Below the pieces are notes generated by a model. The model saw only the letters and a program-made list of their open reading frames with translations. It did no database searches and was not told the DNA's origin. A DNA stretch of 64,000 nucleotides, from assembly GCA_964548365.1 (NCBI GenBank), contig CAZJRD010000005.1, positions 57,007-121,006 on the forward strand, written 5' to 3'. This DNA comes from B46-G9 sp964548365 (GTDB lineage: Bacteria > Desulfobacterota > DSM-4660 > Desulfatiglandales > Desulfatiglandaceae). Shown piece by piece: positions 1 through 8,672 of the stretch; the first letter of the stretch is position 1; every line of letters starts with the position of its first letter. Made by a program: the position numbers and the translations under genes.

Positions 1-1
1 C

Positions 2-130
2 GAAGATGCGGTTATTGAGATGACCGAAGCGCGCGAGACTCCTGCGGAAGAAAAGACGAATCATGTGCGAGAGATGCTTACGGACCTGGAGAGGCAGTTG
101 GAGGAACGGGAAACGATCCTGAAGAAGTGA
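2..130 (+). CDS. C-terminal end of an unidentified protein (5' truncated by window)
   Basis: An open frame enters from the window edge and ends at a TGA at 128-130. The visible 42 residues are strongly charged and Glu/Arg/Lys rich (ending LERQLEERETILKK), consistent with a coiled-coil tail. It lies 13 nt upstream of the SPFH gene on the same strand, so the two are probably co-transcribed. No family can be assigned from this fragment. Confidence 0.6.
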   Translation, partial: EDAVIEMTEARETPAEEKTNHVREMLTDLERQLEERETILKK

Positions 131-143
131 CAAGGAGATTCGC

Positions 144-1262
144 ATGGTATTTCTGGAAGTGATGGAGTGGTTCGATGAAACAGGTCAGGAGATGGTCCAC
201 CGGATCCCGGAGGAGGGATCGGGGGATATCAAGTTCGGCGCGCAGGTTATCGTCCGCGAAAATCAGGCTGCGGTTTTTTTCCGGGACGGGAAAGGGCTGG
301 ACCTGCTCGGCCCGGGGAGGCATACTCTTTCCACTTTGAACCTTCCCATCCTGACAAGGGCCTTGAGTCTGCCGTTCGGTTTCAAGAGCCCATTCCGAGC
401 GGAGGTCTATTTTGTAAACCTCAAGAGTTTTACCAATATGAAATGGGGAACCAAGGAACCCGTAGCCTTCAGGGACGGAGATCTGGGACTTGTTCGTCTG
501 AGGGCGTTTGGCGTCTATGCCATATGCATCCTGCAGCCCCTCCTTTTTATTAATACGCTGGTGGGAACGCAGGGACATTATGATACGGAAAGCATCGGCG
601 ATTATATGCGGCAGGTGATCGTCTCACGTTTTAATGATATGATTGGAGAAATGCTGGACACCATCTTTAATCTGCCGCAGTATTATGACGAACTGGGGAC
701 CGCGTTAAAAGCGAGGGTCCAGGAAGATTTCGGGAAATTCGGCATGCGGCTCGAGGATCTCTTTATCAATTCCATCACCCCGCCTGCGGATGTGCAGAAA
801 TTGATCGATGAGAAGAGCGGCCTCATGGCGGTTGGAGACCTGGACAAATTTATGAAGTTCAAGGCCGCCAAGGCCATGGGTGATGCTGCTCAGCAGGGTG
901 GCACTGGCGGAGAAGGCGGGACTGGAAGCGGTATGGGTCTTGGTCTGGGTGCGGGCCTGGGTATGATGATGCCTTCTATGCTCCAGCAATCCATGAATGG
1001 TGCTGCTCGGAAGAAGCAGGTGACATGCCCGAAATGCCACGGCACGGTAGATGCGAACGCGAGATTTTGTCCCATGTGCGGGCAGCAATTGGTGGTGGTG
1101 AACCGGTGTCTCCAGTGCGGTGTGGACCTCCCGGTGGAGGCAAAATTCTGTATGGTGTGCGGGGCGAAGGTGGAAAAGAGCGGCGGGGTGTGCCCCCATT
1201 GCGGCAAGGAAACCCTTCCCGGCGCAACCTATTGCAACGACTGCGGGGAGAAGGTTTCTTGA
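144..1262 (+). CDS. SPFH-domain protein with three C-terminal zinc ribbons
   Basis: The 372-residue protein has an N-terminal SPFH (stomatin/prohibitin/flotillin-like) region at about residues 30-220, a Gly/Met-rich linker at about 250-285, and three double-CxxC zinc ribbons. Their cysteines are 295/298/309/312, 322/325/336/339 and 350/353/364/367. This resembles the SPFH/virion-core-like family that often carries a C-terminal zinc ribbon; its biochemical role is not established, and a membrane-associated scaffold is the usual guess. No clear transmembrane helix or signal peptide is visible. Three ribbons in a row is more than the one or two I would expect. The ATG at 144 follows the upstream gene's stop by 13 nt with a GGAG-type ribosome site (aaggaga). 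Confidence 0.8.
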   Translation: MVFLEVMEWFDETGQEMVHRIPEEGSGDIKFGAQVIVRENQAAVFFRDGKGLDLLGPGRHTLSTLNLPILTRALSLPFGFKSPFRAEVYFVNLKSFTNMKWGTKEPVAFRDGDLGLVRLRAFGVYAICILQPLLFINTLVGTQGHYDTESIGDYMRQVIVSRFNDMIGEMLDTIFNLPQYYDELGTALKARVQEDFGKFGMRLEDLFINSITPPADVQKLIDEKSGLMAVGDLDKFMKFKAAKAMGDAAQQGGTGGEGGTGSGMGLGLGAGLGMMMPSMLQQSMNGAARKKQVTCPKCHGTVDANARFCPMCGQQLVVVNRCLQCGVDLPVEAKFCMVCGAKVEKSGGVCPHCGKETLPGATYCNDCGEKVS

Positions 1263-1336
1263 GCAATGAGTGCCCGGCTTATTGAGAAAATACGTTAATA
1301 TGGGGGGGCGCCGGAATCTTATCCGGGCTTGACGTT

Positions 1337-1852
1337 TTGGAAAAGGAACTCCTGTTTTCCAGGAGCCACATTCGTAAACGGGTGAAGGAACTCGGAGAAC
1401 AAATATCATCTGACTATGCGGGCAAAGATCCTCTTTTCGTGGGAGTCCTGAACGGTGTCGTTTTATTCTTTGCCGATTTGATGCGGGAGATCAGCATCCC
1501 CATGAAGATAGATTTTATGAGAGCCGCGAGTTACGGATCCCGGATGACCTCGAGCGGTGAAATCCAGATTACCAAGGATGTGGAGAAGCCTGTCAGGGAT
1601 CGGCATATCGTCCTCGTGGAAGACATTGTTGACACGGGGAACACACTTGCCTTCGTTCTGAAGCAGATGAAAGAAAAAGATCCCGCGTCGGTGAAGGTGT
1701 GTGCACTCATGGACAAGGTGGAGAGAAGGCAGGAAGAGGTCACCATCGATTATGCCGGGTTTACCATCGGGAGCGGCTTTGTGGTCGGCTACGGCCTTGA
1801 CTATAACGAGGAGTATCGGAATTTGCCGGAAATCTATGTGCTCAAAGCGTGA
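1337..1852 (+). CDS. hpt: Hypoxanthine phosphoribosyltransferase
   Basis: Transfers the phosphoribosyl group of PRPP to hypoxanthine or guanine in cytosolic purine salvage. The 171-residue length is typical of bacterial Hpt. The PRPP-binding signature VLVEDIVDTGNT is at residues 93-104, and the upstream LNGVVLFFADL segment matches the conserved N-terminal loop region. The reading frame opens with TTG (1337); no ATG fits better, so a TTG start is likely. It stands 74 nt after the SPFH gene on the same strand and could be part of the same transcript. Confidence 0.9.
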   Translation: MEKELLFSRSHIRKRVKELGEQISSDYAGKDPLFVGVLNGVVLFFADLMREISIPMKIDFMRAASYGSRMTSSGEIQITKDVEKPVRDRHIVLVEDIVDTGNTLAFVLKQMKEKDPASVKVCALMDKVERRQEEVTIDYAGFTIGSGFVVGYGLDYNEEYRNLPEIYVLKA

Positions 1853-1949
1853 CTTCCGGACCTGGCATTACAGTGTTCACGAGTTGTGATGCCCGGCGTT
1901 TGCGAGTGACATTTGGTCAAAGAGATGGGTTACCAGGAGGAGAGGAGCT

Positions 1950-2915
1950 ATGAATATAACATGCGAGAATTGCCAGACAACATTTCGTCTTGATGAAAGC
2001 CTACTCGCCAAGGAAGGATCCAAGGTCAGATGTTCTATCTGTAAGCACGTTTTCTTGGTATATCCAACCCTTACCTCCACTGCTGAGCAGGAATTCGAGG
2101 AAACGATTGCCCTGGATTCGTCGCCCTTGGTGAGCGAAGAGGCAACTGAGACTCCGGCCGATGATGAAACCGCCTTTGATCAGATTCTCGAAGAATCCCT
2201 GGAAGAACAGGAAGCCACTTCTTCCGGGTTTTCCGAGAAAGAGATCGGAGTTATGGAAGAACTCCCGGATGAAGAGGTCTTGGGTCTTGAACCTGAAGAG
2301 GAAGTGGAGGAAGAAGAGGAATTCGAGGAGCCCTATGCACCGGAGATGGACATTGTCTCGCCTCGCAGAAAAAAGTCCGGCACATCAAAGGTGCTGGTTG
2401 CCATCCTGATTGTTCTTCTCGTTCTGGTTGGAGGCGTGGTTGCGGTCATCTACTGGGCGCCCCAATACCTCCCTGATTTTCTATCTCGCCTGAAACCGCT
2501 TGAAAAGAGTACGGTTCTTGACAGGGGAGTAAGAAGGCTTTCCTTCAAGGCGGTGACGGGTTCCTTTGTGAAGACCGAAAAGGCAGGGCGTCTTTTCGTT
2601 ATTAAGGGCATCGTCACAAATGGATACTCCAAGAACCGTAGGTTTATCCTCATCAAAGGCACGATCCTGGATGACAAGGGAAACGTGGTCCGGAAAAAAC
2701 TCGCGTACGCCGGGAACAGTTTCACAAAAGCGGAACTGAACAAGGTGACTCTGCCGGAGCTTGAAAAAGCGATGAAAAACAGGCTGGGCAGGGATGGGAA
2801 AAATGCGGATATCCCCCAGGATGGATCCATCCCCTTCACCATTGTTTTTGAAAAGCTCCCGGAGAACCTGAGCGAGTTTACGGTGGAGGCTGTCAGTTCC
2901 TCCCCGGTGAAATGA
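1950..2915 (+). CDS. MJ0042 zinc-ribbon, DUF3426-type membrane protein
   Basis: Residues 1-38 form an MJ0042-type zinc ribbon with CxxC pairs C5/C8 and C28/C31. A very acidic, low-complexity stretch follows at about 45-135 with a run of glutamates near 118-127, then a single transmembrane helix at about 147-169 and a 150-residue C-terminal domain of the DUF3426 type. The predicted topology is a cytoplasmic zinc ribbon and acidic linker with an extracytoplasmic C-terminal domain. This architecture is common in deltaproteobacteria, but its function is unknown. The start at 1950 has a good site (aggaggagagg) upstream. The potassium channel gene follows after 9 nt, so the two are likely co-transcribed. 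Confidence 0.8.
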   Translation: MNITCENCQTTFRLDESLLAKEGSKVRCSICKHVFLVYPTLTSTAEQEFEETIALDSSPLVSEEATETPADDETAFDQILEESLEEQEATSSGFSEKEIGVMEELPDEEVLGLEPEEEVEEEEEFEEPYAPEMDIVSPRRKKSGTSKVLVAILIVLLVLVGGVVAVIYWAPQYLPDFLSRLKPLEKSTVLDRGVRRLSFKAVTGSFVKTEKAGRLFVIKGIVTNGYSKNRRFILIKGTILDDKGNVVRKKLAYAGNSFTKAELNKVTLPELEKAMKNRLGRDGKNADIPQDGSIPFTIVFEKLPENLSEFTVEAVSSSPVK

Positions 2916-2924
2916 GAGCTTCCT

Positions 2925-3983
2925 TTGATCCATAGAGGGTTTGATTCCAGACAATCTCATCTGAGTCCTCGGTATGTGGCAAGGGGGATGGGGCTTCTGG
3001 CGGCCATTCTCTGTTTCGGGACTCTTGGATACATGATTATCGAAAAGTGGAATGTGCTGGATTCCCTCTACATGACCGTTATTACCATTACCACCGTCGG
3101 ATTTGGTGAAATCCGTCCGCTCTCGGAACCCGGCCATATCTTCACAATCGTACTCATCTTTGTCGGTATCGGCATCGTTGCCTATATCCTGGGCCTGGTG
3201 GCCCAGACCATGGTAGTATTTCAGATGACCAAGATCTTGGGGAGGCGTAAATTGGGACTGAAAAAGAGAGCCATGAAAGATCACTATATCATCTGCGGAT
3301 ACGGGCGTATCGGAAAAACCATTTGCCATGAACTGCTTTCCAGAAAGATACCGCTTCTGGTGATTGACATGGATCAGGAGATAAAACCTCAGTTGGAAGA
3401 AGCAGGGATCCCTTACATCCTGGACGATTCAACGAATGAGGAGGTGCTCATGGAGGCGCGGATCGACCGGGCCAAGGGCCTTGTCTCAGTAGTATCGACT
3501 GACGCGGACAACCTTTTTATCACCATGACCGCGCGGGGGCTCAACCCGGACCTATTCATAATTACCAGGGCCGACGAGGAAAAGAACCAGAAAAAGCTCG
3601 TCAGGGCCGGGGCGAACCGTGTTTTCCTGCCGTATGTGATCGGAGGGCAGAGGATGGCCCACACCATTGCGAAACCGGCGGTCACGAGTTTCCTGGAACT
3701 GACCGTCGAGGATCAGAATATCGAACTGAAAATGGAGGATCTGCCGGTCCGGGAAGGTTCGCGCCTGGCCGGGATGAATCTGCTGGAGTCAGGCATCAGG
3801 CAGGATCTGAATATCATCATCGTTGCCATCAGGAAGAGCGAGGGGGAGATGATCTTTAATCCCTCTTCACAGACCAGGATGGAAAAGGGGGATACCCTGA
3901 TCGCACTTGGCAACAGGGATGACCTTGAGGAACTCAAGCATATCCTCTCAGGCGAAGCCGGCAATCAGAGAAAGCGTTCCTGA
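2925..3983 (+). CDS. Two-TM potassium channel with RCK/TrkA-N domain
   Basis: The 352-residue protein has two transmembrane helices (about 22-40 and 72-96) flanking a pore loop with the selectivity filter TVGFG at residues 57-61. A cytosolic RCK domain follows with the Rossmann dinucleotide motif GYGRIG at 125-130, and a TrkA-C-like domain lies at about 255-340. This is the MthK-like architecture, in which an RCK gating ring controls K+ flux. The start is TTG at 2925. Its 3' end overlaps the convergent nucleotidyltransferase gene by 19 nt (3965-3983). Confidence 0.9.
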   Translation: MIHRGFDSRQSHLSPRYVARGMGLLAAILCFGTLGYMIIEKWNVLDSLYMTVITITTVGFGEIRPLSEPGHIFTIVLIFVGIGIVAYILGLVAQTMVVFQMTKILGRRKLGLKKRAMKDHYIICGYGRIGKTICHELLSRKIPLLVIDMDQEIKPQLEEAGIPYILDDSTNEEVLMEARIDRAKGLVSVVSTDADNLFITMTARGLNPDLFIITRADEEKNQKKLVRAGANRVFLPYVIGGQRMAHTIAKPAVTSFLELTVEDQNIELKMEDLPVREGSRLAGMNLLESGIRQDLNIIIVAIRKSEGEMIFNPSSQTRMEKGDTLIALGNRDDLEELKHILSGEAGNQRKRS

Positions 3984-4771
3984 TAAATTCGCTGGGCCTT
4001 TTGGAGAGCAGAGAGATCGTCCACCCCCATTACCTCGTATTCATCTTCAGCCTGTATATATCCGACGGGAACCCCGTCCTCGTGCATATACTCCACCAGG
4101 TCGGTGATGAAATATTCCTCCACCCGGCTCCACCTGCCATCTATTTCTTTTTGAACAACATGGGGGCTTGAAGCCAGCCTGTCAAGGTAGTGGAGAAGCG
4201 TCTCTCTCTTGGCGGAATAAATGCCCGAGTTACAAAGTCGGAGGGAGTCCCGGACTTCCCTTGCAAAATCCTTCCAGTATTTCCATTCGATGATGCGGCT
4301 GACCTTGCTTCCATTCGTTTCCATGACACCATACTGCTTCTTGTCAACCGGTTCGAAACCCAGTACCACCATGGGGGCCTTTTTGAGCTGGTCTGTCATC
4401 TGCAGGTACGTTTCGGGCAAGACAAGGGGAATATCCCCCATGGTCAGGATGACGTTTTCGCAGGTGGTTTGGCGGAGAAAATCGCGGGTTGCGAGCAAAG
4501 CTCCACCTGTTCCGTTGAGCACGGGCTGATGACAGTAAGTGGTGCCCAGGCCTGCGGTTACGCCTTTCACCGCCTCTTCGTCATGGTGGACAACAATGGC
4601 TTTAGGACCTGGCGGGAGGGTCCGAAGGATATGGAGGAGTATGGATTTCCGGCCTTTGAAGGGTGATCCTTCGGGAATCAGGGGCAGCAGTGTCTTGTTT
4701 CCTTGAAATTCCTTCATCCTGCTCCCCCTTCCCGCAGCCAGTATGATCGATGCAATATCGTTTTTGCCCAT
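3965..4771 (-). CDS. NDP-sugar-type nucleotidyltransferase
   Basis: The N-terminal pyrophosphorylase signature LAAGRGSRM is at residues 11-19, and a metal/nucleotide-binding segment (TMGDIPLV) lies near residue 125. The 268-residue length corresponds to the isolated nucleotidyltransferase fold, resembling the N-terminal half of GlmU without the left-handed beta-helix acetyltransferase domain. It probably activates a sugar phosphate with UTP or another NTP. The exact substrate cannot be read from sequence. Start ATG is at 4771. It is convergent with, and overlaps, the potassium channel gene. Confidence 0.75.
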   Translation of the reverse strand: MGKNDIASIILAAGRGSRMKEFQGNKTLLPLIPEGSPFKGRKSILLHILRTLPPGPKAIVVHHDEEAVKGVTAGLGTTYCHQPVLNGTGGALLATRDFLRQTTCENVILTMGDIPLVLPETYLQMTDQLKKAPMVVLGFEPVDKKQYGVMETNGSKVSRIIEWKYWKDFAREVRDSLRLCNSGIYSAKRETLLHYLDRLASSPHVVQKEIDGRWSRVEEYFITDLVEYMHEDGVPVGYIQAEDEYEVMGVDDLSALQKAQRIYQERFL

Positions 4772-4785
4772 CGACTCCTTCCGCC

Positions 4786-4858
4786 TTCCGCCTCACTCCT
4801 TCGACCTTGTCTTTTTACTCCCTATGCCTTGTGCCTTTCGCCTCACGCCCTACACCTC
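4786..4858. repeat. Short AAGGC-type repeat tract (family 3)
   Basis: A degenerate tract built from units such as CCTTCCGCCT, GCCTTGTGCC and TTTCGCCTCACG sits between the acyl-CoA dehydrogenase stop and the nucleotidyltransferase start. Similar tracts occur at 39387-39432, 44170-44217, 49669-49697 and 49850-49894, each outside genes. The function is unknown. Confidence 0.55.
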
Positions 4859-4860
4859 TG

Positions 4861-6018
4861 TTAGAGTGTATACGCGATCACTACCTTCTGTATCTGGCTG
4901 GTGCCTTCATAAATCTGGGTGATCTTGGCATCCCGCATCATTCTTTCCACCGGATAGTCTTTTATGAAACCATATCCTCCCAGGAGTTGGACCGCATCCG
5001 TTGTTACCTTCATGGCCGTTTCAGCGGCAAGCAGTTTTGCCATTGCCGAGTATCGAACAAGGTCCTTGGGCAGTCTTTCCATGTTCTTCGGCTGTTTTTC
5101 AAAGAGGGAAGCCGCCTTGTAAGTTACCTGGCGGGCGGCTTCAAGCTGGGTGGTCATGTCAGCAAGCATCCACTGGAGCCCCTGGAAGGAAAACAGGGGT
5201 TTGCCGAACTGGACCCGTTCTTTTGTATACTGTAAGGCATAATCCAACGCCCCCTGACCTATACCGACGGCCTGGGCCGCGACGGGTATCCTGGTAATAT
5301 CCAGGGTCTTCATGATAATGGGAAAACCGGCGCCTTCCCCTCCAAGAACATTTCCGGCCGGCACCCGTACATCTTCCAGGATCACTTCAACCGTGGAAGA
5401 TGCCCGGAGGCCCATTTTTCTCTCTTTTTTCCCGATGCTGAATCCGGGGGTTCCCTTATCCACGATGAAGACACCCGTCCCCTTTTGCCCGGGGACGTTG
5501 GGGTCCGTGCGTGCTCCGATACAGATAACATCTGCCACATCAGCATGGGAAATGAATACCTTGGTACCGTTCAGAATATAGGAGTCGCCATCTTTCACTG
5601 CCTTTGTCCGTAACCCGGAGACATCTGAGCCTGCATTCGGTTCTGTCAGGCCGAAGGCGATCAAATCTTCTCCAGTTGCCAGCTTGGGAAAGTATCTATC
5701 CCTTTGCTCATTGTTCCCTGCCAGAAAAAGAGGGATGGTCCCCAGTTCATGGACGAGGAGGATAACGGCGGTTGAGGCACAGACCTTGGCGATTTCCTCG
5801 ATCGCCAAGCATAGCGAAAAGAGGCCCATCTCGGAGCCTCCGTACTTTTCAGGAAAATCAGCGCCGAAAAGGCCATTTTCCCGAAGGATGTCCACCATAT
5901 CCCATGGGAACTTCTCTTCCTCGTCCCTCCGCTCCGCACCTGGAGCGATCTGTTCCTTGGCAATGCGAGATACCGTTTCCTTCAGCATGACTTGTTCTTC
6001 ACTCAATTCATAGGACAT
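4861..6018 (-). CDS. Acyl-CoA dehydrogenase
   Basis: FAD-dependent alpha,beta-dehydrogenation of an acyl-CoA, passing electrons to ETF. The 385-residue protein has the typical N-terminal helical domain, the FAD-contact segment FGLTEPNAGSD in the middle, and the C-terminal signature IYEGTSQIQ, whose glutamate (about 371) is the catalytic base in short-chain enzymes. The start was set at 6018 because GGAGCGG lies 8 nt upstream and MSYELSEEQ matches family N termini; the frame is open further upstream. The substrate could be butyryl-CoA or another short or branched acyl-CoA. No ETF genes are adjacent. Confidence 0.9.
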   Translation of the reverse strand: MSYELSEEQVMLKETVSRIAKEQIAPGAERRDEEEKFPWDMVDILRENGLFGADFPEKYGGSEMGLFSLCLAIEEIAKVCASTAVILLVHELGTIPLFLAGNNEQRDRYFPKLATGEDLIAFGLTEPNAGSDVSGLRTKAVKDGDSYILNGTKVFISHADVADVICIGARTDPNVPGQKGTGVFIVDKGTPGFSIGKKERKMGLRASSTVEVILEDVRVPAGNVLGGEGAGFPIIMKTLDITRIPVAAQAVGIGQGALDYALQYTKERVQFGKPLFSFQGLQWMLADMTTQLEAARQVTYKAASLFEKQPKNMERLPKDLVRYSAMAKLLAAETAMKVTTDAVQLLGGYGFIKDYPVERMMRDAKITQIYEGTSQIQKVVIAYTL

Positions 6019-6427
6019 CTTTCCGCTCCTTTTCGCTTTTCGCTGTTGGTCGTTAAGTCGCATATATGTATGATATTGCATTCAATAAGGCAAGCAATTT
6101 CGGCTTTTTGAATCGTTCCCGTGCAACTCGTCGTCGATCTTGATCCTAGCCCGGATTTCTCACCAATAATCTGCTGCGATGGCGGATAGCCCCATGCCTC
6201 CTGCGTTGCGCTTGAAAAATGACCTCGACATACTGCAAGTATGCCTGCGGTCATTTCCCTGCACGCGCCTTATATCCATGGGCCTCTCCACCGTCTCGCG
6301 ACGAAGATCGTTGAGAAAGCCGTGCTAGAGCGGGAATCCGTGTACCTTTTTTATTGACGGGGTTGATAGGAGTTGCTAAAGTTCCTGGCAGAATCAATCG
6401 TTTTTATCGGAACCGGATATCCAGGCT
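6019..6427. repeat. Gene-free gap containing a palindromic intergenic repeat
   Basis: No convincing gene is visible here. At about 6205-6265 there is an imperfect palindrome of REP-like form: AAATGACC and GGTCATTT flank an inner hairpin CATACT-GCA-AGTATG. The flanking text (CTGCGTTGCGC on one side, CTGCACGCGCC on the other) extends the partial symmetry. It is probably a dispersed repeat or a transcription end hairpin between two minus-strand genes. Confidence 0.6.
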
Positions 6428-7867
6428 TCATCCCTTAATAACGCCGAGTGGTCTCAACCGGGCGACCTTTGTTGCTAATCCGGCCTCATGAACCACCCCT
6501 ACTACCTGGGATACATCTTTGTAGGCATCTGGCATTTCCTCTTTGAGTGTGTTTTTGCCCCGGAATTGAACAAGAATTCCTTTGTCCTTCAATTCGCGAT
6601 GAATGGATCGACCTTTTGACATTCTAATAGCCTTTGATCGGCTCAAGACCCGGCCTGCCCCATGGCAGCTGGAGCCGAAGCTGTGTCGCATGGCCGCTTC
6701 AGCTCCCGCGAGCACATAGGAGTAAGTGCCCATATCGCCGGGAATTAGGACCGGCTGGCCGGTGGAACGATAAGCCTCGGGAAGGAGGGGGTGTCCCGGC
6801 GGAAAGGATCGGGTGGCACCTTTCCGGTGGATATAGAGGGTTTTTTTCTTGTTGTTTACCATATGTTCTTCCCGCTTCGCGATATTGTGGCAGACATCAT
6901 AGAGTAAATGCATGTTGAGCTCTCTCGGTGTGATTCCGAGGGTGCGCAGAAAAACCTCTTTGGTCGAATGCATGAGTAGTTGACGGTTGGCCCACGCGTA
7001 ATTTGCGGCGCATGCCATGCCCGAGATATACCGGCGCCCCAGGTCGGATGAAATTGGAGCACAAATGAGCTGTCGGTCCGGTAGTTGCAAGGAATCAAAC
7101 GGGATCTTGTTTCCCATTTCTTTGAGGAAGTCATCACATATTTGATGGCCGTACCCCCGGGATCCTGAGTGGATGAATATTGTTACCTGTCCTTTAAAAA
7201 GGCCGAAAGTGCGGGCTTTTTGTGAATCGTAGATGGTGTCGACAACCTGGATTTCCAGGAAGTGATTGCCGGAACCGAGGGTCCCCAGTTGATCGATGCC
7301 CCGTTTGCGGGCCCGTTCACTCACGACCGTTGGATCCGCCCTCTCCATGGTGCCTCGATCTTCAGTCCGATCGAGGTCTCCGGGTTCTCCGTACCCGTTT
7401 TTGACGGCCCAGGCCGCACCTTCAACGGCCACCCTGTCCTGGTCCTTTTTTGAAAGACGGACCGAGCTCCTTGAGCCAAGGCCGGTGGGGATGTTATTGA
7501 AAAGCTCTGATACCAGGTGGCGCATGAGATCGGTTATATCGGCTGCGAGGAGTGAAGTAGTCATGAGACGGCATCCGCAGTTGATGTCGTACCCGACTCC
7601 GCCCGGAGAAATGATGCCGTCTTCAATGTCGAATGCGGCGACGCCCCCGATGGGGAACCCGTATCCCCAGTGCATATCAGGCATGGCCAGCGAATACCCG
7701 ACGATGCCCGGCATGGTGGCCACGTTGCAGACCTGCACCAGACTTTGATCCTTCTGAACATCTTTCAGCAGGTATTCGTTTGAGAAGATGAGCCCGGGAA
7801 CTCGCATCTGCCCGGTTTTCGGAATGACCCAACGACAGGAATCCAGCTTTTCCAGTTGAATGTCCAT
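6428..7867 (-). CDS. rtcB: RtcB family RNA-splicing ligase
   Basis: Manganese- and GTP-dependent ligase joining 2',3'-cyclic phosphate (or 3'-phosphate) and 5'-OH RNA ends. The 479-residue protein contains the metal-binding segment GYDINCGCR, GSGNHFLE, HSGSRGYGHQ and the C-terminal SSCHGAGR, whose histidine is the guanylylation site in characterised RtcB proteins. The start was set at 7867 (MDIQLEK) because AGAGGTG lies upstream. The archease gene lies immediately upstream on the same strand with a 24-nt gap, the classic functional pair. It probably acts in tRNA or rRNA repair in a bacterium. Confidence 0.92.
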   Translation of the reverse strand: MDIQLEKLDSCRWVIPKTGQMRVPGLIFSNEYLLKDVQKDQSLVQVCNVATMPGIVGYSLAMPDMHWGYGFPIGGVAAFDIEDGIISPGGVGYDINCGCRLMTTSLLAADITDLMRHLVSELFNNIPTGLGSRSSVRLSKKDQDRVAVEGAAWAVKNGYGEPGDLDRTEDRGTMERADPTVVSERARKRGIDQLGTLGSGNHFLEIQVVDTIYDSQKARTFGLFKGQVTIFIHSGSRGYGHQICDDFLKEMGNKIPFDSLQLPDRQLICAPISSDLGRRYISGMACAANYAWANRQLLMHSTKEVFLRTLGITPRELNMHLLYDVCHNIAKREEHMVNNKKKTLYIHRKGATRSFPPGHPLLPEAYRSTGQPVLIPGDMGTYSYVLAGAEAAMRHSFGSSCHGAGRVLSRSKAIRMSKGRSIHRELKDKGILVQFRGKNTLKEEMPDAYKDVSQVVGVVHEAGLATKVARLRPLGVIKG

Positions 7868-7891
7868 GTGGTGCACCTCTTGCATTGGGAA

Positions 7892-8323
7892 TCAGACGTC
7901 AAAAATGATCTTTGCTTCCCAAACATCATCAGGTCCGTGATTTATTTTGACCTGGTGGTAGGTCACCGCCTTTATTTCACAGAGTATTTCATGTTGAGTA
8001 GGATCATAGGGAACAGTATGGAGGTTTGCTTCCAGGTGTTTGGGCGAAAGTGAAAGAATTCTGGCATGTATTGTCACCTTTTTTTCCCCTTGGAACCAGT
8101 AAAGGACCTCCCCCAGCCAGCGGACCAGCAGGTCTTCCAAGTCTCGGCCGTCCAGGCGGATAGGGGCCGTTTCCGTTGGCTGCAGGGCCTGCGCCTTGAC
8201 CATGACGTTGAGCATGGCTTGGACGGAGTTTTCAAAGAGGAATTCGAGAGTTTCCCCGCGCACTCGGAGACCCAGGTCGGCGGTGTGGTCAATAATGGTG
8301 AAATTCTGCTCATCAAAACCCAT
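7892..8323 (-). CDS. Archease
   Basis: Small acidic activator that promotes RtcB guanylylation and multiple turnover. The 143-residue protein carries the family signature DHTADLGLRVRG near the N terminus and the C-terminal K(A/V)xTYHQVKI-type segment. The start was set at the internal ATG 8323 (MGFDEQNF), which matches family length; the frame is open to 8389 and the ribosome site is weak. It is followed by rtcB after 24 nt. The upstream neighbour is divergent. Confidence 0.88.
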   Translation of the reverse strand: MGFDEQNFTIIDHTADLGLRVRGETLEFLFENSVQAMLNVMVKAQALQPTETAPIRLDGRDLEDLLVRWLGEVLYWFQGEKKVTIHARILSLSPKHLEANLHTVPYDPTQHEILCEIKAVTYHQVKINHGPDDVWEAKIIFDV

Positions 8324-8387
8324 AATAATATGATAACCGATAGTTCTCGTAATGTCATCAGATATCAGAATCGGAGGAAGAAGAATC

Positions 8388-8666
8388 ATGCATTGTTTTT
8401 TCTGTAAAGGTGAGATCGAAACGAGCGAAAGAATAGGGCGGGAGGAAGACTGCCCCCATTGTGGGAGACCGTTGAAATGTTGTCTGCAGTGTAAGTTCTA
8501 TGATCCCCACGCATACAACGAGTGCAGGGAGGTCTCAGCGGAACGGGTCGTGGACAAGGAACGGCCCAATTTTTGTGATTACTTTGTGCCCAGAGGTGCC
8601 ACGAGGGGAAATATCAATAAAAAGGTAGAAGCCAGAAAGGCCCTGGATGCTCTTTTCAAGAAGTAA
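8388..8666 (+). CDS. Small cysteine-rich putative zinc-binding protein
   Basis: The 92-residue protein begins with two CxxC pairs (MHCFFCKG and DCPHCGR) and then CCLQC plus two more cysteines in NECREV and NFCDYF, giving nine Cys overall. It is probably a compact zinc-binding protein with a basic C-terminal tail. No characterised family is recognised. The start at 8388 is supported by GGAGGAAG 7 nt upstream. It diverges from archease and ends 6 nt before the convergent carboxypeptidase gene. Confidence 0.75.
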   Translation: MHCFFCKGEIETSERIGREEDCPHCGRPLKCCLQCKFYDPHAYNECREVSAERVVDKERPNFCDYFVPRGATRGNINKKVEARKALDALFKK

Positions 8667-8672
8667 CTCACT

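Noticed and set aside
6003..6254. An 83-codon minus-strand frame upstream of the acyl-CoA dehydrogenase
   Set aside because: It crosses the REP-like palindrome and the acyl-CoA dehydrogenase start, and has no protein-like features.
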